Positions 14,001 through 25,600 of a stretch of DNA of 64,000 bases are shown one piece after another; position 1 is the stretch's first letter, and every line of letters begins with the position of its first letter. This stretch comes from Apus apus (taxonomy: Eukaryota > Chordata > Aves > Apodiformes > Apodidae). The stretch covers positions 17,786,001 through 17,850,000 of the forward strand of contig NC_067285.1 in NCBI RefSeq assembly GCF_020740795.1. Direction: 5' to 3'. The translations under genes and the position numbers were made by a program. The notes under the pieces are model-generated. The model worked only from the letters and a program-made list of their open reading frames with translations, searched no databases and was not told the DNA's origin.

Positions 14001-15184
14001 CATAGTGATCTTAGGGGGCAAAGATGTTTTCAAGGCGGCTGTGCCGTAAACAATTGAAAAAATCCTCACCAAACAACAAAACCAAACTAACAAAACACTC
14101 ATAATCCTGCTCATGTTGAGAAGGTTCTGGGTTTTTAAACAAATATTCACCATCTGTGGTATCAGCCTCTTGCTTTTTTGGAGTAAAACTTTTTTCATCT
14201 TGCAACACCTCTACTTAGCAGTCGGTAACTGCAATTACTTGTTTGACTTTTCAGTCTAGAAAATTTAAATATAAACCAGAACTCCCATTTAACTTTATAG
14301 TGGTGACAGAAGTACATGTTAGATGAGCCAAATAATGTAGCTGAATATAATTTTTGCTGGTCTGCTTTTCCATTTTACAGAACATTGACAAGGTTGTATT
14401 TGTTGGCAACTTTCTCAGAATTAATATGATTTCTATGAAGGTGCTAGCATATGCTATGGATTATTGGTCCAAGGGACAACTGAAAGCTCTGTTTTTGGAA
14501 CATGAGGTAAGAAAATGTATAAGGAAATACAAACTTCTGTTTGTAAGTACAAAAAACTTTGTCATTCTTGACTTGGTGAAGTTAAAAAGGAGAATTTCAG
14601 TGCCATTGCTTTGAAGTGAATGCAGAATCTAAGTTTTGCATAAATATAATTTGATTCCAAATTATTTTGGAAATACCTCTTGTTAATTCCCTGGCTTGAT
14701 TACTAATCTTGTATTTGTTACTAGATGTTGCACGTATCTTATTTTTTATTTTGACCCCAGTACCAACAATGTTCACTTGAGTCAGCTGGTATATGAACCT
14801 CAACTAGAATTTTATAAGGATAATGTTGAGGTGACTGTCAGATGGATGTGTTCGTAATGGAAACTGCCCTGCCTCAATACAGCGTCATTATAGTGGTTTT
14901 GTAATTTCTTTTTTGACAGTTTTGGAGAATTGTGTAAGAGTTCTTTTAATAGGCCCTTTCTTGGACCTAAAAAAGGTCATATTGAATTAAAATTCAGATA
15001 CAGCACAGCTGATCTCATAAGAAGAGTCTTTTAATTGCCTTAAAAGAACTGAAGACTATGTGCCCATGCTTATGTCTCATTTTGAAATTTGATTTGTTTG
15101 CTTTTGGTTTTGCCTTGTTCAAAGGGTTATTTTGGAGCTGTTGGAGCTCTTCTAGAATTGCTTAAAATGACAGATGATCAGTGA
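7785..15184 (+). CDS. PANK1: Pantothenate kinase 1, C-terminal five coding exons (5' partial)
   Basis: PANK1 phosphorylates pantothenate with ATP, the first and rate-controlling step of coenzyme A synthesis, and is inhibited by acetyl-CoA. Five exons (7785-8038, 9182-9358, 9765-9888, 14381-14506, 15125-15184) join in frame to 741 nt: 246 residues plus TGA. Each is flanked by AG and GT. The protein shows the dimer-core segment [20 protein letters not shown], then [11 protein letters not shown], whose two Ser match the nucleotide/acetyl-CoA contacts of PANK3 (S192, S195), then NYKRVTG (Arg matching R207), [10 protein letters not shown] and VFVGNFLR. It ends [17 protein letters not shown]1 is preferred over PANK2 or PANK3 because of this C-terminus and the miR-107 gene in the matching intron. 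The catalytic Glu lies in an exon outside the window. One change from the human sequence I recall is His for Asn in [12 protein letters not shown]. Confidence 0.97.
9182..9358 (+). CDS. PANK1: PANK1 coding exon (human exon 4 equivalent)
   Basis: The exon is 177 nt with acceptor ttctag and donor AG/gtatgt. It encodes [15 protein letters not shown], then [20 protein letters not shown] and [18 protein letters not shown]. The reading phase (two bases carried in and out) agrees with both neighbours. Confidence 0.97.
9765..9888 (+). CDS. PANK1: PANK1 coding exon (human exon 5 equivalent)
   Basis: The exon is 124 nt with acceptor cacacag and donor GAG/gtaaga. It encodes [20 protein letters not shown], then [20 protein letters not shown] and E, and ends in phase 0. 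The following 4.5-kb intron contains miR-107. Confidence 0.97.
9889..14380 (+). other. PANK1: PANK1 intron 5 (host intron of miR-107)
   Basis: This intron is bounded by GAG/gtaaga and ttttacag/AAC. Apart from the miR-107 hairpin it holds AT-rich unique sequence, a short alternating TG/TA tract (about 12437-12449) and an A-tract near 11759. Several short open frames on both strands show no recognisable product. Confidence 0.9.
11389..11469 (+). ncRNA. MIR107: MicroRNA precursor miR-107 (PANK1 intronic)
   Basis: The mature miR-107-3p sequence is present base for base at 11438-11460 (23 nt, starting AGCAGCAUUGUACAGGG). The 5' arm (AGCTTCTTTACAGTGTTGCC, from 11401) pairs with it across the loop GTGGCATGGAGTTCA. 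The hairpin differs from the human precursor I recall only near the base of the stem. It sits in sense orientation in the PANK1 intron between exons 5 and 6, the same place as in human, so it is probably made from the PANK1 primary transcript. miR-107 belongs to the miR-103/107 family, which shares its seed with miR-15/16-like RNAs and acts in metabolic and cell-cycle control. Confidence 0.97.
14381..14506 (+). CDS. PANK1: PANK1 coding exon (human exon 6 equivalent)
   Basis: The exon is 126 nt, phase 0 to phase 0, with acceptor ttttacag and donor GAG/gtaaga. It encodes [33 protein letters not shown] and LKALFLEHE, a strongly conserved part of the kinase fold that includes the second glycine-containing loop (FVGNFLR). 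Confidence 0.97.
15125..15184 (+). CDS. PANK1: PANK1 terminal coding exon
   Basis: The acceptor is ttcaaag. The exon encodes [19 protein letters not shown] and then TGA at 15182-15184. The KMTDD-type tail is the PANK1 C-terminus as I recall it; PANK3 ends differently. Confidence 0.97.
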   Translation, partial: GYFGAVGALLELLKMTDDQ

Positions 15185-16635
15185 TGAAGCTGTCTGAAGA
15201 GATTCCTACTGCAGATGCTGCTGGATAAGATTGAAAGACACTACAAGGATGGAAATGAAGCCATTATGGTAGTTCTACCTGCTGGATTTGTAAATAATTT
15301 AAAATCCTTTTAGCTGATCTTAACTTCTGGGTTTTGAGCTTATACTTCAGAATTCATACTGGGAATAACAAGATTTTTTTGTTTCTGTACACTGTATTTT
15401 TTAGGGGAAAAATGTGCAAAGTGGCCAAACATACAGATTTTATGGATTTATTTTAAAAAGTGGATACTGTTTAATATAGGACCTGTGATATGAAGCATCT
15501 GCTTTTCTTCTGGGGTTTACTGATTAGTGTGGTAATTTTAACTTCATTTAGTAATCACTCTAGGAGATATTTTTTATCTTATTTTCATGACGTTTCATGA
15601 TTTGTTCTTGGTTTCAAATGAAACTACAAAGCTGATGCATTTTGATGTGAAAACTAGTAATTGATTTTTTTGCCTTTCCTTTCCTCATTAGATGAGACAC
15701 TTCGATTTAACATTTCCCTGCCCCCCTGAAAAAAAAAATATATAAATTACAAGCTTTCTGTGGCTGCACGAGTTTCTTGACAAGACTGAGAAAACTTGGT
15801 AGGTGCAGGGAGTTTAAGATTGTAGTTTTTCAGTTGTCATGACTGGCAAAAGGCACAGACTACTAACTGGTTTTGCAGGACTAATTCTCCGCTATATTTA
15901 AACATTTTAAACAAGATCCAAACTAAAATTTAATTATTGGCTTGACAGTAAAATAAAATCATGTTTCTGTTGAAATCTTTGATCTACTTGAAAAGTTCTG
16001 TAGTACAGATGTTATTGATACGGTACGTATTTGGCTTTAGCTGACAAGGAGAGAAGATTGTTTTCATTTATTTAAAGACTTTTCTGTAGTCTGCAATTTT
16101 TTAACTTTAACTTAATTGAAAACAACGAATGAATGCATTATTCAAAGCCCAGTTTCTAAAATTAGAAAAATAATGAATAATTTATTTTTTGTTTCAAGCT
16201 AATGTTAACTTTCCCTCCAGGACACTAAGGTTTGAATGTTCATTCCAATACATTATTTTCTACCATTTTTTGTTTTGTGAACCTCTCCAGGTTCTTTTTT
16301 ATCTTTGTAATTGAAACCCATTTGAAGTGTGTACTTAGGTTGCTGTCTAGCATGTATAAACTTGCTTTTCTTAGACACCATGAAGGCTCACAAATCAGAG
16401 GCAGAAAACCAGTCCATAAATTATTTTGTCTTGCAAAACTGTGTGATGTCATGTAATGTAAAGGACTTATCAGAGGGACATAAATGTTCAGGAAATTCAG
16501 ACACAGGTATTTTTGGAAGGGGGCTTATTTCACTTTTTTAATAGTCATCAATTTCCGTATCTCACAGATGTTGAAATAAATTAACAGAAGTGTCAACTTG
16601 TCTGATGGAAATAAAGACCACTGCTGTTTTGACGG
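15185..16635 (+). other. PANK1: PANK1 3' UTR (extent inferred)
   Basis: This sequence follows the stop codon without a further exon. Poly(A) signals AATAAA occur at 15952-15957, 16575-16580 and 16610-16615. The last two form a pair that could end the transcript near 16.63 kb. Which one is used cannot be told from sequence. Confidence 0.5.
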
Positions 16636-19600
16636 TTTTAACGTGTACGTGGAATTCATTTCTTGAAATCAGTGTTGTGAAGTACATAACACTATTTTGT
16701 GATGCACGTGACTAGTTATAATTCTTTGGTTCTTGGTGGTTTTTTGATCTTCCTTACATTGCCTTGGTCTTGGAAGCTTTTTGCCTGCTTGAAGTTGATT
16801 TTTTCAAAGAGTAAACTACAGCACGAGACAATTAGCTTGTTATAATGTCATGTAATGTTGAGCTGGAGGTAAGTGGGTATAGTTCTGCTCAGTGGCTCTA
16901 TTTTTTTCGTGAAAAAAATGAAACTTTCATTAAGCTTGTTTGCTAAATTTTGCCTGCAACAAGAAATTGGTTCGTATGTAGTTTTTTTTCATGAAGACTT
17001 CAGAGTAACAGGTATTTGCACTTCTTATGATAAACAGTAGAGGGAAGCATAACATCATACATGTAAATGTGCTTTGCTAAAGCAGTGGTGCTTGGGACAA
17101 TTTGTGAGGTCGGTTTGCTTTGTTTCAGAGAAGGATTGCATCTTTTTCTCTGTTCCAGTACTGAAGGGAATTTATTGGAATATCTCTGTTCTTGCATTCT
17201 TAGCATTTATAGCTATGTGAAGGAAGAATATAATGTTAAGTAAATATGAAATGGCACTTCTTTAAAAATTAAAATCCTGTAATCCTCAAAAAAAGAAAAA
17301 AAATAATTGAAACCCCAGCAAGTCATTCAGGAAGATACATATGGACTATGCAAGGTGCACAAGTTCAGGCTGTATGGTTGAATGGGGAAAGAACAGTTCT
17401 GGTAGCCCTAATGTTAGCTATAAGATTCTAGGGACTGCCAGGTAAGTTGATCACAGCAGTTCTAAGAGAAGCACAAAACAATACTTTAACTTCAGAATAT
17501 AGATTTGAAATTTAAAATGCTCAATAGGTCAGTTGATGTAGTTAAAAGACAGGAAAAATTACTCTGAAGTGTATACTGAACAAATTAGTACATTTGGTTG
17601 AGAAAAATAATTAGCAAAGTAAATTTGTAGGTTATAGAGTGATGAGAAGTCACTAGGTAGGAGAAATTACAGGAGTCTCTCCTTCCCTGCCAGTGTACCA
17701 TCATATGAATCTGTTACTACTGTAATATGCTTCTTTACTTTTAGGCTTTGCCCAACTTTTGTTTTCCTCTGATGTACCTCCTTCATAATTGAGGTCATGG
17801 ACAAATGACAGTGATTTAATTTCTAGCAGTGTTTCAGTAGGGAAGCATTTGGGGCTGTCCTAAGAGCATCACTGTTGTCTTGAATTTTTCTGATTGCTTT
17901 TTGTACCCAGTTGCTGTCTACAGTAATCTGATGGGAAGGTTCTTTGCCCCACTTCATCACCCAGAGGTATCTAAACAGTCTGAAAGCAAACCTACTTGAC
18001 TGCATAGATGAACTTTTACTATAACTGGGACAAACTGGAACTTGGAGCAAGCAAAGCTCTGTTACACTGAGAGTTTTTTTTTTTTGAGAACCTAGAAATA
18101 CCCAGATCCTTGCATCTTTTTGGGAATGGTGAGGGTGAAGGAGCAGACTTCCCTCAGGAAGATCAGCTTGCAGAATTAGTGTGTATTCAAAGCCTAGTTT
18201 TGGTATACATTGATGAAATCTCTTAATTGTCTAGTCTATGTTCATCTAACTTCTGAAATTTGCTAAGGTAATTATTAGGGTACGTTGGAGCAGAATGAGT
18301 GGGATTCCTTGCTCTCAATTTTATGGCTTGTGCCAAGGTCTGCTGCTTTTGAACTTGAACATTTCTTCTTGTTGAGAAACGTACTACTCTCCTCATCCTC
18401 TCCCCTTAGTGAGGAACCCCAATTTTAATGATTTTGGCAAAAAGTCTAATTACGCCCCATAGGAAGAAGTGTCAGTGTTTTAAGTTTTTGGACTAAATTG
18501 TTGGGGGAAAGTTGCTGATGCTGGCTGAAGAGTGCGACATGACTAGGAGTATTTATTTCATTGGATTTAATGGAGGCTAGCATGGGGTGTAATGGGGGGG
18601 GGAGGGGGCAGTACAGGAATCTGACTTCTAGGACAAGTGGGGTGTTTGCAGTGCATTCCAACCTCAGCAAAGATGTCCTGGTTTTTCACTGTTATCAGCA
18701 CTTATGTTCCTTTTAGACTGTCACAAGATACTTGCAAGTGATTTTTGGCAGGACACAGCAGAATTTTAGAGATGGGGAAAACCATATGGGGTTGAACTGG
18801 TGACAAAATAAACATACATGATTGTTTCCAGTTGGATGAGTTCTACTGGGATCTGTTTTTAAAAGTACAAGGTGTCTTTGAGTTTGAGGTTAAATGATAT
18901 ACAGGCTATGAAAAAGACTACAGTCTGTTTTGTGTCTTGCTACCTCTCAGTGCCTGGGAGGTAGAGGACATCTGATCTCTAGGATGTCCTGAAAAATAAA
19001 TGCTTGTTTCAATCTAAAAAAACTAGATTTTGGTTCTCTAAGTAATCCTGGTGCTGATTGGAACTTACGAGTTGCACAGTTATTAGTGTGTCTGGAGAGA
19101 AAAAAAATGTAGGGACTGTGCAATAAGAATATGTTATTCAAACCTCCCACTACTGCCTCCCCCCAAAAAATCTCAACAAAAAGAAGCAAAATACAAACTG
19201 TCGTTCTAATTGTAAAAGTTAGAACCTGTCAACTGAAATTCACCTCAAGCAAGACTAGTTACTGCCACTTGGAGACATGGAAGAGAATTGAGTAAGAAAA
19301 GCTGAGGATTACAAGATGGGAAGCTGCTGAGCCTGGGAAAGGGACATGGCAGCACTATCTTCAGAGGTTTCTGACAGTGACATGGAGCAAGTGGGAAGGG
19401 CACACCAGGGTTAGCAGTAAACTAGCTCTTTGTTAGTGCAGCCAGTGAAGAGATGGGGAGGTTAGACTGACAGAAGGGCAGGCAGTGTCTTGTCCCAGTT
19501 CAGAGGTGAAGATGGGTGCAGCTGCATGGTCATGAGCTAAACAAGTTAAGGGTTACTGCTCAGGTCGAGCTCCCTGGTGTAAAGTTCCCGGAGAGACCTG

Positions 19601-22600
19601 TGCTGAAGCCTTAGGTCACTATTCTGTATGCAGATGTGCTCTATAGTGCAGGCAGCAGCCTTGTCTCAAGCTTGCTTGTGTCAGTACATGAAACGCGCAT
19701 TGGGGAACGTCCTGGCATCTGGATGGTTTTTTTATTTTTTTATATCAAAACCAGTTTGTGTTGGCAGGAGCACAGCTTTTTTTTTTTTCTGCTGGCCTTC
19801 AGCAACTTGCTCTGTAGTGAGCAGCTGCACAAAGCAGCAGGTTGCAGCAGCGGGTCAGCAGCCTCCTGCTGCTGCCTTGCCCTGAGGCAAATCCTGAGAT
19901 GATGGCAAAAGGCAGGATGATGTGGCCAGCAGAGTTCCCAGAGCAAAGTGCTTTCTTTTCATCCTGCATGGTTATTTCTAAGCTGTAGATGCAGCTATGA
20001 AAGGTGTGTTTTAAGGCAATGAAGGAGGGCAGACAGCCTGAAATGGCATCGTGTTACACTTAAAACAGCACTGTGTCACTCCCTGGTCTTGCTTATTTTG
20101 TCGTGACAGACAGAGCACTTCCAGCTTCAGAAGTGCCATTCCAAGTTGACAACTTCACTGTTTTCTAACTCTCTGGATGGATGATCCATTCATCTCTCTA
20201 CCAACTTAAAAGTGTGAGCAAATACAAATGTTGTGTCCAGTACATAGCAGAAGTTACCCTTTAACAAATGCTACAATGTACCAAAGCAGTCTTGGCAATG
20301 TGTGTACAGAATTGAGTTTATCCCTCTTACTGGGATGTCTATTAAATCCATCCATGAGGCTGTGGACTCAGCTGACCATGTTACCACTTTCATAATATGT
20401 TAGAATTTTATTTTTTTTCAAGTGTCATGCTTTTTGGTTGAAGTTCTTACGTGAGAGGAACCTTCCCTTGTGAGGGAATACATACTCTCTGCTGCCTTGA
20501 AAGCACTGAGGAAAAATGCTTAGAGCAAGACAGAGCCTCATCAAGAACAGCCACTGGTTTGATAATGCAGCAGATTGTCACAACAGAGAAGACAGTGCTT
20601 CAAGCAAGAGGATGGTGTGGCTGCTGGTATGTTGAGACTTGCTTGGAGTTGGTTTTTTTTTAGTTGCTGTTGTTTGTGGGTTTTTTGGAGTTTTTTGTTG
20701 TTTTTTGTGGTTTTTGTTTGTTTGGGTTTTTTTGTTTGGTTGTGGGGTTTTTTTGCATCTGTATGTGTTAACCAGTTGCACAAAGTAGCTGGTTTTGGTT
20801 TTTAGAAGTTGAGCTCCCAGTGCTACCCTGAGGAAATGGGTATGTGTGTGCTGATAAGGATGTGGAAGTTAGTGCCTCAAGCCCATAGGAAAAATGTGCA
20901 GATCAAAATGGTTTTTCCTACAAGCTTTTATAACAGTTTCATCAGTTGAGACTCTGCAATCGAAGTATTCTTGTGTAAATCAGTAAATCATTGCTTACTG
21001 GCAGATGTGTAATACTGTGTTGAGATAGTATATTTATCTACTCCACTGAATTGGCCCCCTCTGTCCTTCCACTGGCATTACCCCATCAATGTCCTAATTG
21101 CTTCCATACTCAGCCCAGCAAGCAACTGAGGCAGCACAGTAAATGTGGTCTGTGAACGTCTACATTTTGAAATGCAGTAGTACAACATGTGCAAGACAAC
21201 TGAAGCTATGAGAAGCTTGTATGAGCAGCACAGGCTTCACCTGGAGATTGAAATAAAAAATTATCATTGGAATTGATTTGAATAATGAGAACACTCTTGT
21301 ATTTAAAAAATATTTTTACTCTTTTTGTTTATAAAAAGGAACTGTAAAATAATGCATATTCAAAAAGCTAAATGAACTAATGTATTTTCTGTTTTCAAAG
21401 CTGGCTGGCTAAATGAATCACAAAATGCTAAATTTACTTAAAAGAATTTTTAGTTCCTTTTAGCAGAATTGTTTTGGGTTTTGAGCAATCTTAGCCTTAC
21501 TGTTATTTGAATAAGTAAACAAATACATGCTGTTCCTATGTCCTAAGCATGGAGCATGCTGTTACCCAGCTAGCATTCAGCATATTGTACTTGGCTACAA
21601 AAGGCTGCATGAAAAAAATCCAGGAATATTTACAAAATAAACCAAAGCCACTCCCAAATTTCCCAGTGTTTTAGCAATTTCCTTTTTTAGCTTATAAAGT
21701 GAGTTATCTCTTTTCTTCAAACATAAGAGGTTTGAAGTCTTCTCTCCAGCAGATTTGCCTGTGCAGTGAGGTGGTTTGCCTCTTCAAAGGGGAAAGAGCG
21801 GTGCAAGGGAAACTGCTTTCTGCTGGTGGCTGCAGTCCATAACTCATCTCACACTACAGCTTTTCTTTTACAGGTAGGACAGAAAATATTCAGGAACTGA
21901 ACTTTCATAAGTCTTCTCTCCCGTCCACCCTTTGTTCTGATCACATGAGAAATTGGATAAAAAAAATTTAAGCAGAAGAAGAGAGTCACTAACCCCTAAA
22001 AAGAAAATCACCTTTTATTCATGTGAAGAAACATCAAAGTCAACTTAGCTTCTGTCAGGAATACTAGTTTTTTTCAGTTTCTAATATTTTTCTCCACTAT
22101 TAGGAGCTTCATTTTTAACCTGTCATACAACATATCTCCCTGTTCTGGATTTCTTACCTGAAAAGGTTGTAAAATATTCTTTTTCAGGTTTCCGTGAGCA
22201 TCTGCTTCACAGCATTATGAGAATTTTTTTTTGTTTCATTTTATACACATTACTACAATTCCAGGACTGGTATCTTAGAACTTTATAGATGTCTTTATAG
22301 GAGCAGAAGAGCTGTTAGTAATACTGTGCTGTGGAGTCCACTGACTACTGACTGGTATGTTACAGAAATTATCTTTCCTATATATGGAGATAAATGAGTT
22401 TGGTGACTGAAATCTCATTATTCACAAGAGAAAAACTGGCTTTTCCTTTGCTAGCTTATTTACTGTGCAGAACTGCCAGAAGAAGGAAAATAATTTACAG
22501 TTAGTTCCTTTTCCACCTATCCTGCCATGATAGGAAGCTCATGGTATACGGCTGATGACGCAGTGATGGGAACTTCTGGGCTCAGAAAGTAAGGCTGAAT

Positions 22601-25600
22601 ACACAAGCATCAATGAACTGATTTTAAAAGCAAACAAGCAAAATACCTTAATTAGTAAAATATTACTCAGCCTTGAGACGTCCTAAGGTTATCAATGTTA
22701 GATTTACAGCAATTAAATGATAAATAATTAACATTCCATGTCTCTTTACTGTTTTAAATGTCACGTCTCGAGCAGGGAAGTTTATGCTCCAAGCCTGTAT
22801 GCAGATGTGCATTTATCACCTGAGTGGGTGAAGGATGCCTCTACCCAGGCCTGTGTGAAAGCCCATCTGTGCACAGGCACGTGTGTGAGATTGCAGTCCT
22901 TTTTGCTTTGCAGGCCTACAGCCACATCCCCAGACCTTGTACAGCATCTGGGTGTTTCTACAGCAGAAAAACCTGGTGAGAAGGTGGGTTGGTTTGTGCT
23001 GAGCTGTTAGCTCTTGAAGGGATGATGCCTCAAACTTTTTCCTACCAAGTGGTACCAGCAGCACAAAGAAGGGTCAGGTGCTGATGCTGGTTTTCCCACT
23101 GGATATGGTGGCCAGCCCTATTCTAGCCTCTGCCCCTCCCGAGACCAGCATGCTACCCATGGCGGGGGGCACAGCTGCAAGCCACGCTGTGCCCGCACAC
23201 CTCTGCCCACCTCTGGGCACCCCATAGCTGCCTGGGGAAGCCTGTCTCACGAATGTGTGTCTCATTTCAGGGGGCTGCTGAGCCTCCATACTAATAAAAA
23301 AACCCCACAAAACCTCACTGAGAACCCATGAAGCACATCTGTGTGGCCAGAGGGAACAGAACCCAGTGCCAGAATGGTCGCAGTTTGTCCAGCTTTGCAA
23401 CCGGGAGGCTGATACTGAAATGCAAGCCTGTGGAGAGTCAATGTTGTAATATTTACCAAGGTATCTTGATACACAGAGCAGATAGTTTCTGAGGTACTTT
23501 AAGCTGGTTCTGGTTTAGGTCTCTGACCACAGATGCTTAACTCAGGAAAAAGCAAACAAATGGGAAAAACAACCCCACTTTACACAGAGTAAAAAAAAAA
23601 AAAAAAAAAAAGGGGGTGTGAGGGGGCCTGTGAGCTTGTGTGTTGCTTAAGTGCCCCTGGAATAATCTGGTACATCTACAAATAAAACAGGAATCTTTGA
23701 TGCTTGTTTTTGTGTGGAATGACAATAGTTTCTGCATTTGTTAACTCTGTAAATGTTTGCTGTAGATATTATCAATGAGGATAATTTATTTGAAGGAGTA
23801 TATTAAAGTTTAAAGCAAAGAAACACTTCCCCTGGCATGTGGAATACAACTACAGCAGTTAGGTAGTAAAAACTCAATTGAAAGTAGTCCTAGCTGTTAA
23901 GCTGTGCATTTTACAGGTGAGGTAGAGAGAGAAACGTCTGGAGGCATGGCAGATCCTGGGATGGGTGAGCAGCTCTCCCCGACATGCCCAGCAGTCAGCG
24001 AGTGCCAGCTGGAACTTTGTCTGAGGTACAGCCAATTCTGGCCAAGTGATGGGTTTGCTGTGATGTGGAGGTATGGAGAATCAGTGGTGGCTCTCCACCT
24101 TCTTTTACTTGGTATCTCATGTTGTTTTGGGAAGTCAGATAAAGACAACTTGCACTGCCTTCAGGCTATCAACCTAGCTCAGCCCACTTTAGCTTGTGAA
24201 TTTCCCCAGGAGTTGGTACAGACAAGGTGATGATGAGCAGGATAAGCTGTTAACACCAGCTCTACAGAAGAGAACAGCAAGCCATACTCATCATCCAGCA
24301 GAGAGAACAAAAACATAATGCCACACAAAGTTGTAGAGCCACGGAAGCGGTTAGCTCTCCTCAGACTACAGTGACATTATGGGCCGCATTTAGTGTCTGA
24401 TTCCTGTATGGGATGAAATAGCCTGAGCCTCTGGTCCACAGTCAAGTGGATATGGAAGACAGACTGGAATGGCGTGCAAAGGCTCACTTCCAAGTACAAC
24501 TAGTTCAAATTTATTATTCCCATGCTGCAAAAAATTCCAAGATTTAATTAAGTTTTGCTTCTGGTGTGAAATGAATTTTAGACACTTTAAAATTTCCTTT
24601 TTTTTTTCCCCCACCAAAAAAAGCCTACTAGCAGGAAGCTTAGCAGGCTGCCAAAAGAAAGACATTTGTTGGATAAGATTATTTTATTTATTCTTTAATC
24701 TCCTGCCTTTACACAGCCAAAAGTTTGTTAGAGCCATGTTTGCGTAGGACACTTGTTTTGATGAATCTGTGTCTTCAAGCAAAATTGTTGCACTGGAAAA
24801 TTCTGGCTAGCTGCAATCTTTGTAAAATACGTGCAACAAAATGTGTCCAAAAGGCTCACTGCATGTGCTTGGACCCAGGATTTCAATGACAGACCAGAAA
24901 GAATATGCATACAAACAGCAGCAAGGCAAGAGGTTTGAAATGTGGGTGCTTTTAATCAGTAAAAAGAGATGAATCAACCCCTTTTTCAACTAATGGTAAG
25001 TATGGATCTGCCTATACTTAGTTTATATGAATGAAGAGAGGGTATTTCTGCCAAAATTTCCAAAGATTCTGGAAACATATACTCTTCATTAGGCAAAATA
25101 TTTTGCAAGATGTACCTGCATCTAGTTTTGGGTGTCATTAGAAACAATGCTGTTAAATGAATCTTTTGGTCTGATGCCATATGATGGGCTTACATCCCAG
25201 GAATTGCTGCTGTACATCTATAACATGGACACAGAATAACAATTACATGCCCTTTTTTTTTTTCTAACCCAGGTTCCATATATCACTTACAGCCATGTAT
25301 TTTGAGGAATTCATCAGTATCTCCTGAAGCCCTGTGTGTCCGTAAGCAATAGAGCTTGCCTTCACCTTCAGAAAGGAGCCTCCATTGGCAAGTGGTGAGT
25401 ACTTTACCTTCTTGCCTTGAAGTCAGCAAGATGTTGACTGTAGCTGCAGAGAAAGAACTGAGGGAACCCTGGGAACCTGTGAAGGTTTTGGCTTAATTTC
25501 CACTGATGTTGTGGAAGCTGTGTCCCCTTGGCTATAGGATGCCAAAGGTTGTAGATCTAAGTGTTAGTGACCAGATCTAAAAATGTTGCTCTGAGCATGC

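Noticed and set aside
19628-19946. Overlapping Cys/Ala-rich open frames on both strands
   Set aside because: They overlap antisense to each other around a T-run and GCAGCAG-like low-complexity sequence; no domain or gene context.
20541-20805. Open frames rich in Phe/Trp on + and Lys/Gln/Thr on -
   Set aside because: They are translations of the low-complexity T/G tract.
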